Shown here: piece after piece, positions 47,254 through 59,300 of the stretch
How positions within the stretch are numbered: the first letter of the stretch is position 1
Layout of the letters: each line of letters starts with the position of its first letter
NCBI RefSeq assembly: GCF_000003855.2
Contig: NW_003101649.1
Span: forward strand, 1 to 64,000
Direction of reading: 5' to 3'
Length of the DNA: 64,000 nucleotides
Origin: Blastomyces gilchristii SLH14081
Taxonomy: Eukaryota > Ascomycota > Eurotiomycetes > Onygenales > Ajellomycetaceae
Notes under the pieces: model-generated
Told to the model about the DNA's origin: nothing
Databases searched by the model: none
Seen by the model: only the letters and a program-made list of their open reading frames with translations
Program-made: the position numbers and the translations under genes

Positions 47254-47714
47254 ATACATGTACGGTTCAGGACTGTGGTTGAACGTTTAACCTCATGTAA
47301 TCTTGTAACTATAATAAGTATGTTGGACGTCTGTGGGCATATATGCTTGGTGCGGGGCCAACCTTCCAGCGTACACGCCTATTCAACATTGTCCGCACAA
47401 AAAAAAGATCTTGCATTTCAGTCTGCCATCCTTTATTTTACACGGTATTCTAAGCTTCAACAGTGCAGGTGCTGTGACAGGCAATGCAGGTGAGGTAGAC
47501 AGTAGATCATTGATACCTTTTCAGATTCAAAGAATCATCATTCATTATTTGAAGACTGTCTATCTGGCATTTTGCACAGCTCTATCATACAAAGCAGAAG
47601 AAGATTATTGTAGATCTGTCTGTTAATTATTAGTAAGAAACAAAATCACTAACTTAGTTTAGTTATGATTTTTACAGTGGCAATCAAGGTTTGAAAAATT
47701 GACATTGGCAGTTA

Positions 47715-47760
47715 CCCGTGCCAAACGCGACTCACTAATGGTAGTTAGTGAGTCGCGTTT
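47715..47760. repeat. Foldback related to the TA transposon ends
   Basis: ccgtgccaaacgcgactcac followed after a short loop by gtgagtcgcgttt: an inverted repeat of at least 15 bp. The left side keeps the ccgtgcca terminus, the right side lacks it. Related to 44435-44497. Confidence 0.55.
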
Positions 47761-48110
47761 CAAAAGCTCAGCCGCTGCCCAGAATATTGCCTTTTTAACA
47801 GTGAATCAATGATTAGTTCACTTTTACTCTTTAAAGCTAATCTCAAATAGATAATAAACTAATCAAGATCTTAAATGAATTCTATCTATTCATCTCTATA
47901 TTACTTTAAAGTCTAGAATAATTAATATTTTTATAATATATTTCTATTCTTCTTCTCTTTAGCTATAATCTAAGATGATTCACAAATCAAAGATGTGTGA
48001 GAATTATATAATTGAAGGTCAAAATTGAAATAATTTGAAGAATCTAGATGAGGCTTAGTGACAAAAGTGGTTTAGTGTCATGCTGCTGTGAGCCTGCTGA
48101 GATAAAGTTT
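47761..48110 (-). repeat. Element E, uninterrupted copy
   Basis: The reverse complement matches, in order, 20018-20126 and then 24876-25155. This copy has neither the LINE nor the poly(A) insert, and therefore shows the pre-insertion state. It is non-coding. Confidence 0.55.
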
Positions 48111-48424
48111 GTAGTGAGGCACACCAGCCACAGATGTGTGTATGCATAACTTACATCTGTGCTTTTATTTTTAATTTTAGAAATAGACTAGAGCTGAAGT
48201 TCAATGGATATTTAACAACCCGCAACAATCTAGACACATCTACTACCTTTCTATGAACTTTTTTTTTTTTTTTTTTTGGGGCCATCGCGTAGTACTACAC
48301 CTGCTTGTCTGCATGCATACCAAAGAAAGAGAAAGCATATACACAGTATATATATATACTGTACATAAATGTATAGACAAGAACGCCCAAGAAGATAGCC
48401 AGTATCCCCTTAATATCATCATCA

Positions 48425-48465
<41 letters not shown>

Positions 48466-48641
48466 CCCAAAGGTACGGCAACTAACATCAAACCAAAGTA
48501 GATTGTGTACATAAAAGCCTTGCCCCTCCTCTACCTTTCCCGTGTGGTAGCCGCCGTGAGAAAAACCAAAATCTCACGGGTAGCGAACAGAAGACGTTGC
48601 CAACATCGCCGGCTATACTGTGGCATTACTCCGCTCCTCAG

Positions 48642-49586
48642 CTAGGATGTATGGCATGCGGCAGCAAGTACGTTCGGTTTCGTGGCATTGTTGTTCTGCA
48701 GGAACCGCGCATTGTGGCCCATGACAGACTTGAGGGTATTGAAGACGGTGACGTGCATTGGGATAGGTTTTGGGACAATGTAGAATTTTACGCCCTCCGT
48801 GCAGGGCGGCGTGGTCAGGCTGCCTGTATAGGTGTAGAGCGGATGCTTGTTGACTAGGTAGGTGAGGTCGGCGAGGTTTAATCTTGGGATGGTGACTTCC
48901 TTTCCGGGAGTGGCTACTTGGTGGACATTATGAATCACCTTATCTAGGGAGCAAACGGAGTGCTTGGTCGAGACTTGTACCAACAAGGAGACAACTGCGA
49001 GTTCCTTATGGTTATCTGTGGCAATTTCAGTTAGACTAAACCTCATCTTCTTTTTTCTTTTTGTCTGCTTCTCTAATCTTGCAACTTTACTGTCTAGGTA
49101 TTAAGGGTCTTAAAAAGGAGTGTTTGACATACGTTTGCCGACGTGGACCAAATGTATCTCAGCAACGAAGGGCTCGCCCTTCAGAGTGTGCTCACTGGGG
49201 TGGTGGAAATGAAACTGCTCTAACAAAAATTCGAGCCCATTGACTTTTGTTTTCCCTTGTAGTGCGACCTCCAAGGTTGTTCCCAAGTTCATCAAGGTTA
49301 CATTCTGGACGGGAACATGCATTTTCAGGGAGCCCGCGGAAACTCGGTAAACGGAATCGTCGACATTAATGGGGGATTGTGTTCTTCCAATACCGCAGAG
49401 TATATAATCCGCTGATAGGGTATGCCAGTTCGTGGGGCCGTTATAGGGGCCATACCCAAAATTCGGCGGCTCAAACGGCTTGTGGTCGTCAGCAGCTCGA
49501 CGATGAAGATAGGTACCGTGTGCGCATGACGACAGGACAGCCCTTGCGTTCAGCAGAACCAGGATTGCTAGTGGTAGAATCAGCAT
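48642..49586 (-). CDS. Secreted alpha-class carbonic anhydrase
   Basis: Exons 49586-49133 and 49015-48642 give 275 residues. The intron starts gtatgtc and ends ctaactgaaattgccacag, with a good branch site, and restores HVGKHNHKELAVV. The enzyme hydrates CO2 to bicarbonate with zinc. Seen: signal peptide MLILPLAILVLLNARAVLSS, NWHTL, SPIN motif (TQSPINVDDS), the zinc block FHFHHPSEH with two His ligands, EIHLVH with the third, and YTGSLTTPPCTEGV, which shapes the active site. Length and motifs fit fungal alpha enzymes, so activity is expected outside the cell or in the wall. All key residues seen are present. Confidence 0.9.
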
Positions 49587-52234
49587 TCCGAGCTGGAGAG
49601 GAGTCTCCGATCTTATGCGATTTTTGTTATCGGGTCAAAAAAAAGAAAGAAAGAAAGAAAGAAAGAAGAAAAAAAGACCGACAAAGAGAATATGGCGACG
49701 AGAGGAAATGGGGTGAAATCAAAGAAAGAGCGGGTTGATTTAGTTTCTCGAGAAGGGGAAAGAAATTAAAAAAAAAAGAAAAAAGAAAAGGCGGATCTTG
49801 CGAGATATCGTGTCGTCGTACAGGTAGATAGATTCGATAGATGCCCTCTTAATAATTAGCCGTCACATCCAGCGTTTGCGTACCAGGTTCCTACAAAAGG
49901 AGTATGGCTTAAGCGGCCTGTGACAGGGAACTGTCAGGCTGGAGGAGTCTAATGATACTTCTATGAAGTCTGTCCTCCTGAGAGAGCCCCCTGTGGCGTT
50001 GATATCGCGCACCCAGCACCCACGAGGTTGGTACTGTACATACATGTCATGTACATGTACATAGGGTATTATTGTAGGCAGGGCTCTTTATAGGAACGGT
50101 AAGGAGGAACCAGCCGGGTCGAGAGCATGCGAAGTGAATAGTCAACATCTCTCTGGCCATGGATTGCCTCATAGAGGCTCAACATCTCCCTGATTATCAC
50201 TAGGCGTGAAGCACACAACTAGCGGGCTGCTAGGGCGCTAACTTCTGAGCAGATTGAAAGGTTTAAGGCACAGCCTCCGGATTCTTCTAATCAGGTAACG
50301 GTAGACGTCAGAAAATGGAGGGGTTCCAGTGGAAGAGAAGTTGAGGAAAGTTATTATATGATCTTGGTTAACTTTTTAAGTTAATCTAACTTACTATTGT
50401 GGCGGACATACTGCTTGTGAATGTAACAGTAGGCGGGGCAGGCAAGCCACCAACTATTTATTATTATTATTATAAGGCTCTCCGCTGTAGTACAAAGGTC
50501 TTTTTGGCCTAGTGGGAAGAGCTGTCTTGTCTGGGACGGACGATAACAAGAACCACTTTATTTCCAATAATTGAAGATTTTCAGATTCATTTTTCAAATA
50601 AAAAAGTTAGTTTCAGATAAAGAATACAATTCATTCTGATCTCATTATTATATTGAAAATAATATTAAATGAGATTATGAAATTATTTCTAACTTAATTA
50701 TATAATATCATAATATATTTATTTTTTGAAAAATTCAACAAAGATATCATTAGATTCATTACTTTTCTCAATATAGATGAAAATTTTGTCTGAAGTTTCA
50801 ACTCACTCAAGATTCATATAATTTAAAAAAAAGAAAGAAAAAATGTAAAAATCCGGCGATAAAAACAAAGTTAAAAACATCAAAAAAATAAAACTATGAT
50901 AACAATCTTTTAATCTCTGTTCTGTTACTTCTGTATCATTCCAATAATAATAGGCAGACTTACAGCATTAGAAACAAGGCTGTCTGTCTGGTGGTGTCTT
51001 GCGGTTGTAACTATGATATGTAAAGAGCTTGCGTAACTTATTTAACACTAGTGAGTACACATTTAGCAAGCCGCTTGCTCAGGGCTCGCGTGGTGTTGCC
51101 AAGGTCTAACTTACTCCTTCCACCCCCATCTAAAATATACTCACAATTACGCTTCCATACGTAATAAATACACACACAAAGTTCTTGATCAAGCTTGATG
51201 TCGCGTTGTACGTTGTACATTATTATTACTATATACTCCGTAGTTACCTCGAAGCCCCGAACAACACACTGCAGCTTCTTCTGCTGGAACCAAAAGAAGA
51301 AACCCCACCAGCGTATGAAGAGACGCCGCTGTGTCTCAATGCCTCACTCTTCTCTTATCCTTGCTTGGCCCGTGTCCCCTCCCCTTCAAAAATAATGGAT
51401 CCTGCCCCTGGACCCTGGACCCTGGACCCTTGCCCCTTGCCCCTTGACCCTTGACCTTGCGGAATGCGCGGATTTCTCCAAACAAGGCGCTCCTCCTGCC
51501 GTGTGTCCCTGGCCATGACTACTGGTGCGGACGGTGCTTCTGCTGCTTCTTCTTCTTCTTCTTCTTCTTCTTCTTCTTCTTCTTCTTCTTCTTCTCCTCC
51601 TTTCCCCTCCATGAAAAAGTTGTGATTAAACCTTATCTCGCGACGTTTTTTTATTTTTATTTTATTTTTATTTTGGAATGAGAGAACCTGCTATTTTCCT
51701 GTTATATCTATGCGTAAAACGGAGCCAAGAGGGGGAAAAAAAATTGAGGTTTTCTCCCCCCTTGCCGACGGCATACAATACCACCCGCGCTATCAAAACA
51801 AAAATTAGGTAGTTGCAAAAGAACCAAGGAAAAAAAACATGGGGAAAGAAATTAGTCCCAATAAAACCAATTAATTTGACCTGCACCCGTGCCACCGATA
51901 CCCAGGAAACATCCAAGCATACTCCGACGAAACCCCCTAGATAGAGAGTTATTAAAAATGATTAAAATTAGAGCCAACTACCTTTGCCCCTTTGCTCTTT
52001 TTCAACAAACCCTCCCCGAGATAATTCTCTCACCCACACGGAATCCAAAAAGGCAAGCAAAGACACATAAGGATAATGCGGCGGCTTGACTGGCATTACA
52101 CGCGTATCAGGTATCATACCCAGGCCGTCATATCATCATAACCAAAAACGGAAGGGACGGAGGACACTAAGATGAATAAGATAAAATAAAAAGAAAATCC
52201 AACGCAATGTTCGGAACGGAGACTGGTGGAACGA
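49587..52234. other. Spacer with simple repeats and one short AT-rich patch
   Basis: 49640-49800 is A/G-rich (carbonic anhydrase upstream side). 50560-50930 is AT-rich, probably a repeat remnant. 51400-51455 is a small minisatellite (ctggac/cttgcccc units), 51546-51594 is (TTC)n. 51640-52234 is the downstream region of the protease gene. No gene could be supported. Confidence 0.4.
51546..51594. repeat. (TTC)n microsatellite
   Basis: About 16 uninterrupted TTC units; on the minus strand it opens a Glu-only frame without other coding signs. Confidence 0.9.
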
Positions 52235-53740
52235 TCATTCCACTCGCGGCGGGCTTCTCGATCTCTTCTCGCGCTGGCTATCGGATGTACCGTTGGAGTT
52301 GGAATTTGAACTTGCATTTACACTGGACCTGTTAAAACAATAGAATGTCTTTTCGGAAATCAAGAGGCATTAGGTTGCCCGTTGATATCCCCAGACAAGC
52401 CTTAGCATGAATTCTTTGATCTGATGGTGCACGTTTGTCGGTGGTGATATGGCGGCAATGGTGGAGGATAAACGGGCCAAGAACTCTCCGTCCCGCCAGA
52501 CCTCGGTTCTGAGCCTGGCCGAAAAGTCGGAGTCTGGGAAGAACAATAACGGTAGAACGGGAAGCGCGAGGACAGTGGCCAGCAACAGTAGTGAACTACA
52601 GACAAATATGAAAGTAGATACGTACGATCTACGCCGTTGTCCCTTCTTCCTGAACCGCTCGATGATGCGAACAATCTCCTTGCGTCCGTTGTTCGCGTTC
52701 ACCCTCATGCCCCTGAGACTCATGCTGATCTTCTCCGAAGAATTGGCCATCAGCAGCCGTTTGAGGAGCAGATGGCGCATGTGTAGGCACACGAAGACGC
52801 CGCAGTCACTGCTGTTCTCCTGCACTGGTGAGTCGTCGAGGTGGATGAAGCGGAGTTGTTTGTTCAGGAGGTGGGATAGCTTCTGTGTGGCTTGGAGCGC
52901 TTCGTCGCAATTTCCAGGCGGGAGTGAATCATAATGGAAGGCGACGCCATCCACGACGGATACGAGCAGAAGAGACCAGTGGGTGCCGCCTTCGGCCTCG
53001 TTGACGTTGCGGCAGTCGTTGATGGGGAGGAAGATGTGACTGGTTTTGGTGAAGTCGGGTAGTACATCGCGGAGCGTGCGGGGGTCTGGAGTTTGAAGTA
53101 GCATAAAGGACATGCTTGGTCGGAGAAGGACAATATTGGCAGATTGGTAGTTGACGAGGAATTCGCGTTCCAGGTACCTAGACAAGGTTGTGAACGGCTG
53201 CATGCAAAACCAACATCATCTTGTTGTATGATGGAATAGATAACCATACTCTTCCCAGAATGCAATAACCTATAGCACATTAACACCACCATCAGTACGA
53301 AAGCCAAATAAGAAGAATAGGGAGAGAGATATAGCAAAAATAATCCCAGCTAGTTGTAGTACGTACATTATCTGTCAACCAATCCGTCTTGAGGGTATAT
53401 ATATCTTCATTTGTTACTGCAGCATATCGCCATTATTAGCCACCAAGTGTCCCGAGCAATATGAAGAAGCGTGGAAGGGGGAGGAAGCAGCTTAGAAGCC
53501 GGAGGGAAAGATACGAACAGCGAACATCATGATCTAGACCAGATTCCCGAATCAACCACCAAAAGTTAGCTCTGAGTTAATTGCATCCAGCAAAACCCAA
53601 ACGAACCACATGAGGGGAAGCGATCTGGAGAGAGGAGGATATACCCCTGTGGGGGGGGGGGAGGGGAAGGGTTATGGTTACGCACAGCTAAGATATGCAT
53701 CGTCCGGACTCGACTGCAGGAAGTCAGTACTATAACTCAT
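52235..53740 (-). CDS. den1: NEDD8-specific cysteine protease (Den1/Nep1 type)
   Basis: Six exons on the minus strand: 53740-53686, 53533-53519 (15 nt), 53416-53367, 53269-53250 (20 nt), 53177-52626 and 52328-52235, together 261 residues. The enzyme removes NEDD8 from proteins and processes its precursor (C48 family). Seen after joining: MSYSTDFLQSSPDDAYLSYH start, DVRLTNEDIYTLKTDWLTDN, VIAFWEEYLEREF, catalytic His and Asp in GGTHWSLLLV and AFHYDSLP, and catalytic Cys in ENSSDCGVFVCLHMRH. The tail is Ser/Arg-rich (SQREKRSRSPPRVE). All catalytic residues are present. All five introns are GT-AG; the donor of the second (gttcgt) is weak. If the last intron (52625-52329) is kept, the frame stays open to 52370 and adds a hydrophobic segment. 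Confidence 0.87.
52370..52625 (-). CDS. Alternative C-terminus of the Den1 protease from intron retention (candidate)
   Basis: Within the last intron of the protease gene the frame continues for 85 codons: YVSTFIFVCSSLLLLATVLA, then LPVLPLLFF, a typical membrane segment of about 22 residues, then a soluble tail (WRDGEFLARLSSTIAAISPP) to a stop at 52370. The codon choice looks coding. The resulting 315-residue form would carry a C-terminal anchor. The spliced form has a family-like Ser/Arg tail instead. Existence of both forms is inference. Confidence 0.4.
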
Positions 53741-53936
53741 AGTTGAAATGCGATCCCAGAACTTGTTGAGCAGCGCGACATCGTTCAAATAAAACATGAC
53801 AATATATCCAAGGGCCCCTCTCCTCTGTCTCGATAGGCCTTGAACTGGCTTAGTAGAGAGTAGAAGCCAAGCGCAGAAAGAACAAGCTGTCAAGCTTGGC
53901 TAACTGGCACAAACGGACGCATAGAGATGGAGAGAT

Positions 53937-53967
<31 letters not shown>

Positions 53968-55963
53968 TGAGACAACGCCCGGGTCAAAGGGGATGAGGGA
54001 AGATGGAAGTCCGAAGCACCAACACCAAGCACCAACACCAACCCAGGAAGCGATGATGAGAGTGAAAATGACAATGAAGAGTAGCGCAATAAATACACTG
54101 CGCAAAAAAAAGAACCGGGAATCCGCGTGGATGAATGCTAGTGCAATGTTGAAATCAGGATGTACCGGATAACCAAAGCCGGCTCAGCGGCACAGGGCTT
54201 TGCCTGGCTAGCTAGCTACAGCATACAAGGCGTGGCGTATATTCCACAAGGCAAAAAAAAAGCAAATATAATATCAAACAGAGCAACGTACCGAATCGCC
54301 AAATCGGCCTCTCATCCGATCCTTGAAGCGGTTGAAGCCGCCTTCGCCCATTGTTATCGTTGTAGGCTGCCGGTGTAGTGCAAGGTTAGGTAGCTAGTAG
54401 TACAGTGTAGTAGTGCCCGTCGTGTGATGTAGATATTTAGTTTATGTGTGTCTCTTCCCAGCACGAGCTAGACGCAGCAGGAATGGATTGTGATGGGGAT
54501 TCCCTGATGTCGATTCTGATTTCTAGCACTAGGCGCTTAGGAGAAGCGGAGGGATTGTAGAGGAATAGGAGCAAGTCGGAAGGCGGCAGTTATGGGAGAC
54601 AAGCGTGTTAGTTTTGTCGTGAGGGGGATTCGATGCTCAAGTTCGTACGATGAGGCTCAGAGGGCGTTCGTCCGGGCGATTGACTGATCTGCTGGTGAGA
54701 CGGAATGGTGAGGATGAGAGGTGGCGAGGGGGGGAGAGAGAGGGGCGGAACACTACAAGTATCTAGAGGTGGGGGTTGGAATAATGAATAGACTGAGGAC
54801 GAGTAAGAAATGAAACAAGAAGATATTAGGTATTAAGATTTTGTATAGAGATAAATCAAGCGACGTTGCATGCAGAGACCACGGGGGGCGGGAGATGAGT
54901 AACTGGGGAGTCGAGTGTCCTGTCCGTTATAGTCTATATATCTTCCTTCCCAGTGAACCAGGCTAGGGGCAAGCTTCTTTGATCCCACGATGGAGTTCGC
55001 GGGCCGAGGCGATGCCAAGACAGCAGGGACGGCGGTTCTGCAGGAAAACAAACACACTAGCCACGGAGCTGTTATTCTGCATATTGGAGTATGTATTTAC
55101 TTCATTGACTCCTCTGATTTTCACAGGCTGATCTAGTAATTTCATATCCTCTTCTTCAAGCTATTCCCTCCCCCTCTACTAGACAAAAGATGGGAGTCTT
55201 ATCTTCGCCTCTTTTGCTGATGGAAACGTTTAGGCTCAAGTGTGGCGTTACAGGGGTTTGCCAGTTCCCGCAAGACTAGGTACACGACATGCTATCTCAT
55301 GCTGTTCATAACAATCAATCCGCTGCCCTTCATCCGTCGTACTTTTAACATGGAGCATCCCATTCGCATTCAATTCACCCGTACGTCATCCCGTCGCATT
55401 CCTTATTCGGGGAAGGCAATAAGGGGCCGCATAGGATCAAAAGGCACAAATATTAGAATGGAAGGAAAGACACAGCAACGAAAAATGAAGAAATAAAAAG
55501 ACATAGTCGGAAAGCCCAAATAAAAACTTAACGCCAATGCGAGAATGTTAAACCATTATATGAAGTCACTATAGAGGAAATGAAAGAAACGGCATATAAC
55601 GCTGTATGTCAAAAAGTTGAGAAAAGCAACAAGGGATCCAGGCCACACTAAGCAGGATCCGTTATTTGTAGGATTAAAGGGGGGTTCAAAATGTGGACGG
55701 ACACAAGACAACACGAGCAGCCACCAATCAACATATCAGGAACCGCTCGCCCCGGTGCGTCAAGGCTGGGTATCTGACAGGACTGTGCTAAGGGAATCTT
55801 GCATTGCACTGCTCCATGTAGGAGATCAAAAGAAGAATACGAGATGAAAAGAAAAAGGAGAAGGGGGAAAAATATAACAATGTTCGGCATGTTTCTGAAA
55901 TGGCTAGAGGACAAGGGGACAAGGGAATTGGTTGGGGAATATGAGCTAGACAAAAGAGAAAAA

Positions 55964-55995
<32 letters not shown>

Positions 55996-56363
55996 AAAAA
56001 AAAAGAAAAAAAAATCAACAAAGAAAAAATAAAAATCAACAAAGAAAAAATGAAAATCAAAAGCATGATAAACAAAAATTGCGAACATGAAAGCATTCGA
56101 GAAAATATATCCGATAGGTATCAAAAGGCTGCGTTGAGCGTAATTAATCATTATAACCCCATATAATATCGCACACGCCAAAAACACCAAGAAGAGCAAT
56201 GTAAAAGAAAAAGAAAAAGAAAAAGGGGAAAAAGGAAAAAGGGCCTCGGTATGAGGTTCGTGTGTTCCTGCGGTTAACCAACGAACCAACCAATTCTATA
56301 CAATCCTTACTTAGAAGAAGAAACAAATCATTCCCTATTCTTGCCAGTATCCCGCCTAGCCAG
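53741..56363. other. Spacer between the Den1 protease and the Rho GEF gene
   Basis: Holds the protease upstream region (53741-54800), with a GA-rich stretch at 53930-53970, and the GEF downstream region, with a long A/G-only run at about 55960-56050. Only short frames on either strand; none resembles a known protein. No RNA gene seen. Confidence 0.4.
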
Positions 56364-59300
56364 CTATCCAGCAAGTTTCGAAAAATGTTTAGTCCAAATC
56401 CATCCAACCTGCCGGGTCGGGTCGTCCTGGTTCCGCGCTAGCCACAAATCGCCCTTCTCACCAATAACATCGAAGATCTCCCCGGCGACATATGTCAGGT
56501 ATGGGTACCCGGCCTCCCGGCGCGCGCGGTCGATGTTAAACTCGAACAAGCTTGCCACAGGGAATAGGACGGCTGGATCCTTCTGTTTCTCCTCGTCCGG
56601 CACGGGTGTTGCCGTCTGCGGCGATTCGTTCATGGGCATTGCGGACGAAAAGAAGCTGCCGGTTCGTGCTACGGTGGGCGAGGACGGGTGGAGGGCGGGG
56701 TCGGGCGGGGTGCCCCGGTTATGCAGTGCCATTAGCGGATCAGCGAGAATATCTTGTAGCATTGGGGTGTCGAGAGAGAGTCGCGGGAGTGACGGAGTCC
56801 CGTCGGAGGGTCGGCCGGAGTTGGCCCCGCTACCGGGGTTCTTTAGTGCGGTCATGGACGGTACAGCTGGCCCATTCGACACATCGGGTACGCCTGAGGC
56901 GCGGCCTGAAAAGCCAGAGTTGGTACGCACTCGCCCACTCGAGAATACCTGAGACCCATTGTGTTGCTGGGTAAAGTTATCGCCGGGAGACGACTGCATG
57001 AAGCTGCCAGGGGTGCTGATGCCGAAATCATGAGATAACTTCGGAGAGTTACTCTGCTCGAGGGAAGCAGCTCTGTTAGTAATGGCATTCTGAATGTTCA
57101 TGCTATTCACTGTTGAGGGTCTGCGAGATGACGACGACCCGTCCGCCGCATTAGAGGCCGACGCTGAGGGTGAATTGAATCCTGCGACTTGGGCAATGTC
57201 TGCAAGAATGGATCCGTTGCAGATGCCCAGTGACAATACCTGAGCATCGCTGAATGAGAAATCTGCAGCCCAATCGGACTTGATTTGCTCCAGATCATGG
57301 AACGTCGTCCGCTCGAAAATATACCCCAACCGCTTTTGTATCAAGTTGAGCCAAGTCTTTTGAAGTTCCACAAAGTTATGCAGGCATGCATCTGTCAGCT
57401 TCCCCGTCAGAGCAAAAAGCTTTGGCAGCTCCTCCTTAAGTGTTACGTCCAAAGCAACAAATTGCTCCCCTTGCTCAGTGGTTTTCTTGTCTGCCTTGTC
57501 GCCACGGTCTTTGAGTGTTTTATATCGTATATAATCCATCAGTCGTTTGTTCCGCTTCTGCATCACGCGTCGAGGACCATCGTGTAAGCTGATGAGCGTG
57601 ACCATGGGGACAATCACGCTTTTCCTTACGGCTGAAACCTAGTTAATGACAAAAAAATAAAAATGAAAAATAAATTAGCTTCGACTCCAAAGTCAACCAA
57701 AAATATGCGGGACGCGATAACTTACATGATCGACAAGCGCCACAGTCAACACGTCTTTCACAGCAAGCCTGAACCGACACCATTTGCTTTCCAACTCAGG
57801 ATAATTCGAAGGTGCAACATTAATATATGCTTCGATCGCAAGAACATAATCATGAAACTTCTTTATGGAAGTCTGCACCTCGGTGGTATAGAGCTCCACG
57901 TCCCGCATGATCAATTGGAGCTGGAAGAAATTGTCTCCAAACCTTGAATTTAGTATGGTAAATTCTTTATCTGCATATACGTCTGTGATGCCAACGTGTG
58001 CCTTGATTTTTTCCGTGCGCCGCCCGAATGCCTTCGAAAGCCCTGTCCGGACGTCGGATTCCTTGCGCTTCCGACCACTGACGATCTGTCCAACTACGTC
58101 GGCCCGTTTCTTCATGTCATTGATCCTTACGGATATGCTGGTGGTTTCGCGCAGCGCATTTGTCAAGGCAGCATGGTCTGGATGGTCTGGGGGAGTCGCA
58201 CTGAGCAGTTCTGTTAGCAGCAGAGGGTACTTGACAATGCGCTGAACAGGCTTCACAAGCAAGGAATCCAAGTTCCATGCCGATGTAAGATCTACGGCCC
58301 AGTCCCGGCACTCCTTCAGCCATATATTAACATTATTCTTCCGCATGAGCATCTCGAGTGTCCTATTAGCCGCATCATGATTCCGCAGGTATTCAGAATA
58401 TACTTTCTCCATCCGTTCGATGTGCTCAACGAAAACCTGGCCAATTGAAGTTTGCCGGTCCTTTTCATCGTCTGAAGCTTCCGAGGATGGATTGGTTTGG
58501 CTATCTACCGTGGAACCGTTCATCTGCGTGGATCTGTTGCCACGCTTGCTCTTCCATCGCTGGGATTGTGGTAGTACATAAACGCTCTTTGAGGCGCGTT
58601 TCAGAGAATCCTGAAAGTCCATCGAGAACTGTACAACCTGGTCGGAGTTACCAAACAGCGTTTTGATGTCATCCTGAGACAAGTCCAAGCAGGAGCTGGA
58701 AGTTCCCTTGTAAATATCGACAACAACTGTCATATCCTGGCCAAATGTGTGCTCTGTATCGACTAGCTCCTTGATGACATGCTTTCGCTTTTTCAGGCGG
58801 CGCTGTTCGGGGGAAGGAGAAGATTTCACCGCTGGGGCCTCAACGCTAGGTTGTTCCGCGCTCGATTGTTCCTGTGATGTAGTCGACGACGCTAGTGTTT
58901 GTGGAGATGGTACCAAACCGGCCTGCTGAAGAGATGACTCTTCGCTACTTCGTACGCTTGGTATAAGTTCTATTGATGGGATACGTGGGATACTAGACGG
59001 GATAGTGGACGGCGGGTTATTTGAGTATATACTTGGAGATGACTGTACAGGTGGTTGTAACAACGGTTCGAGAAATTGTTCAGGAATGGAACTTGAACGG
59101 ATGGGGATGGGCGGAGGTGAATGGTTAGGTAATGGAGGCGGGGGGATGGTAGGTGGATCGTCGTCCTGAGGAGACTGGACATGAATCGCAAGGCCTAATC
59201 CTTCCACCGCCTCCTTTTCGGTCGAAAATTCTGGCTCTATAGTAGCGAGCCGTGGGGTTTCTACTTTCTCACGAACAGCGTTGGGTGAGTTTGCTGGGCC

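Larger units (their letters stand above)
47254..48600. other. Repeat-rich spacer
   Basis: Contains a foldback, an uninterrupted copy of element E and two homopolymer runs (T at 48259-48277, A at about 48426-48463). No coding frame with support. Confidence 0.4.

Noticed and set aside
51400..51455. Telomere-like tandem repeat
   Set aside because: Units are ctggac/cttgcccc, not TTAGGG, and genes continue on both sides.
51355..51612. Glu-rich frame on the minus strand
   Set aside because: It is produced by the (TTC)n microsatellite and a GC-rich minisatellite.
55648..56407. Overlapping Phe-rich frames on the minus strand
   Set aside because: They come from long A/G-only runs; not credible as protein.
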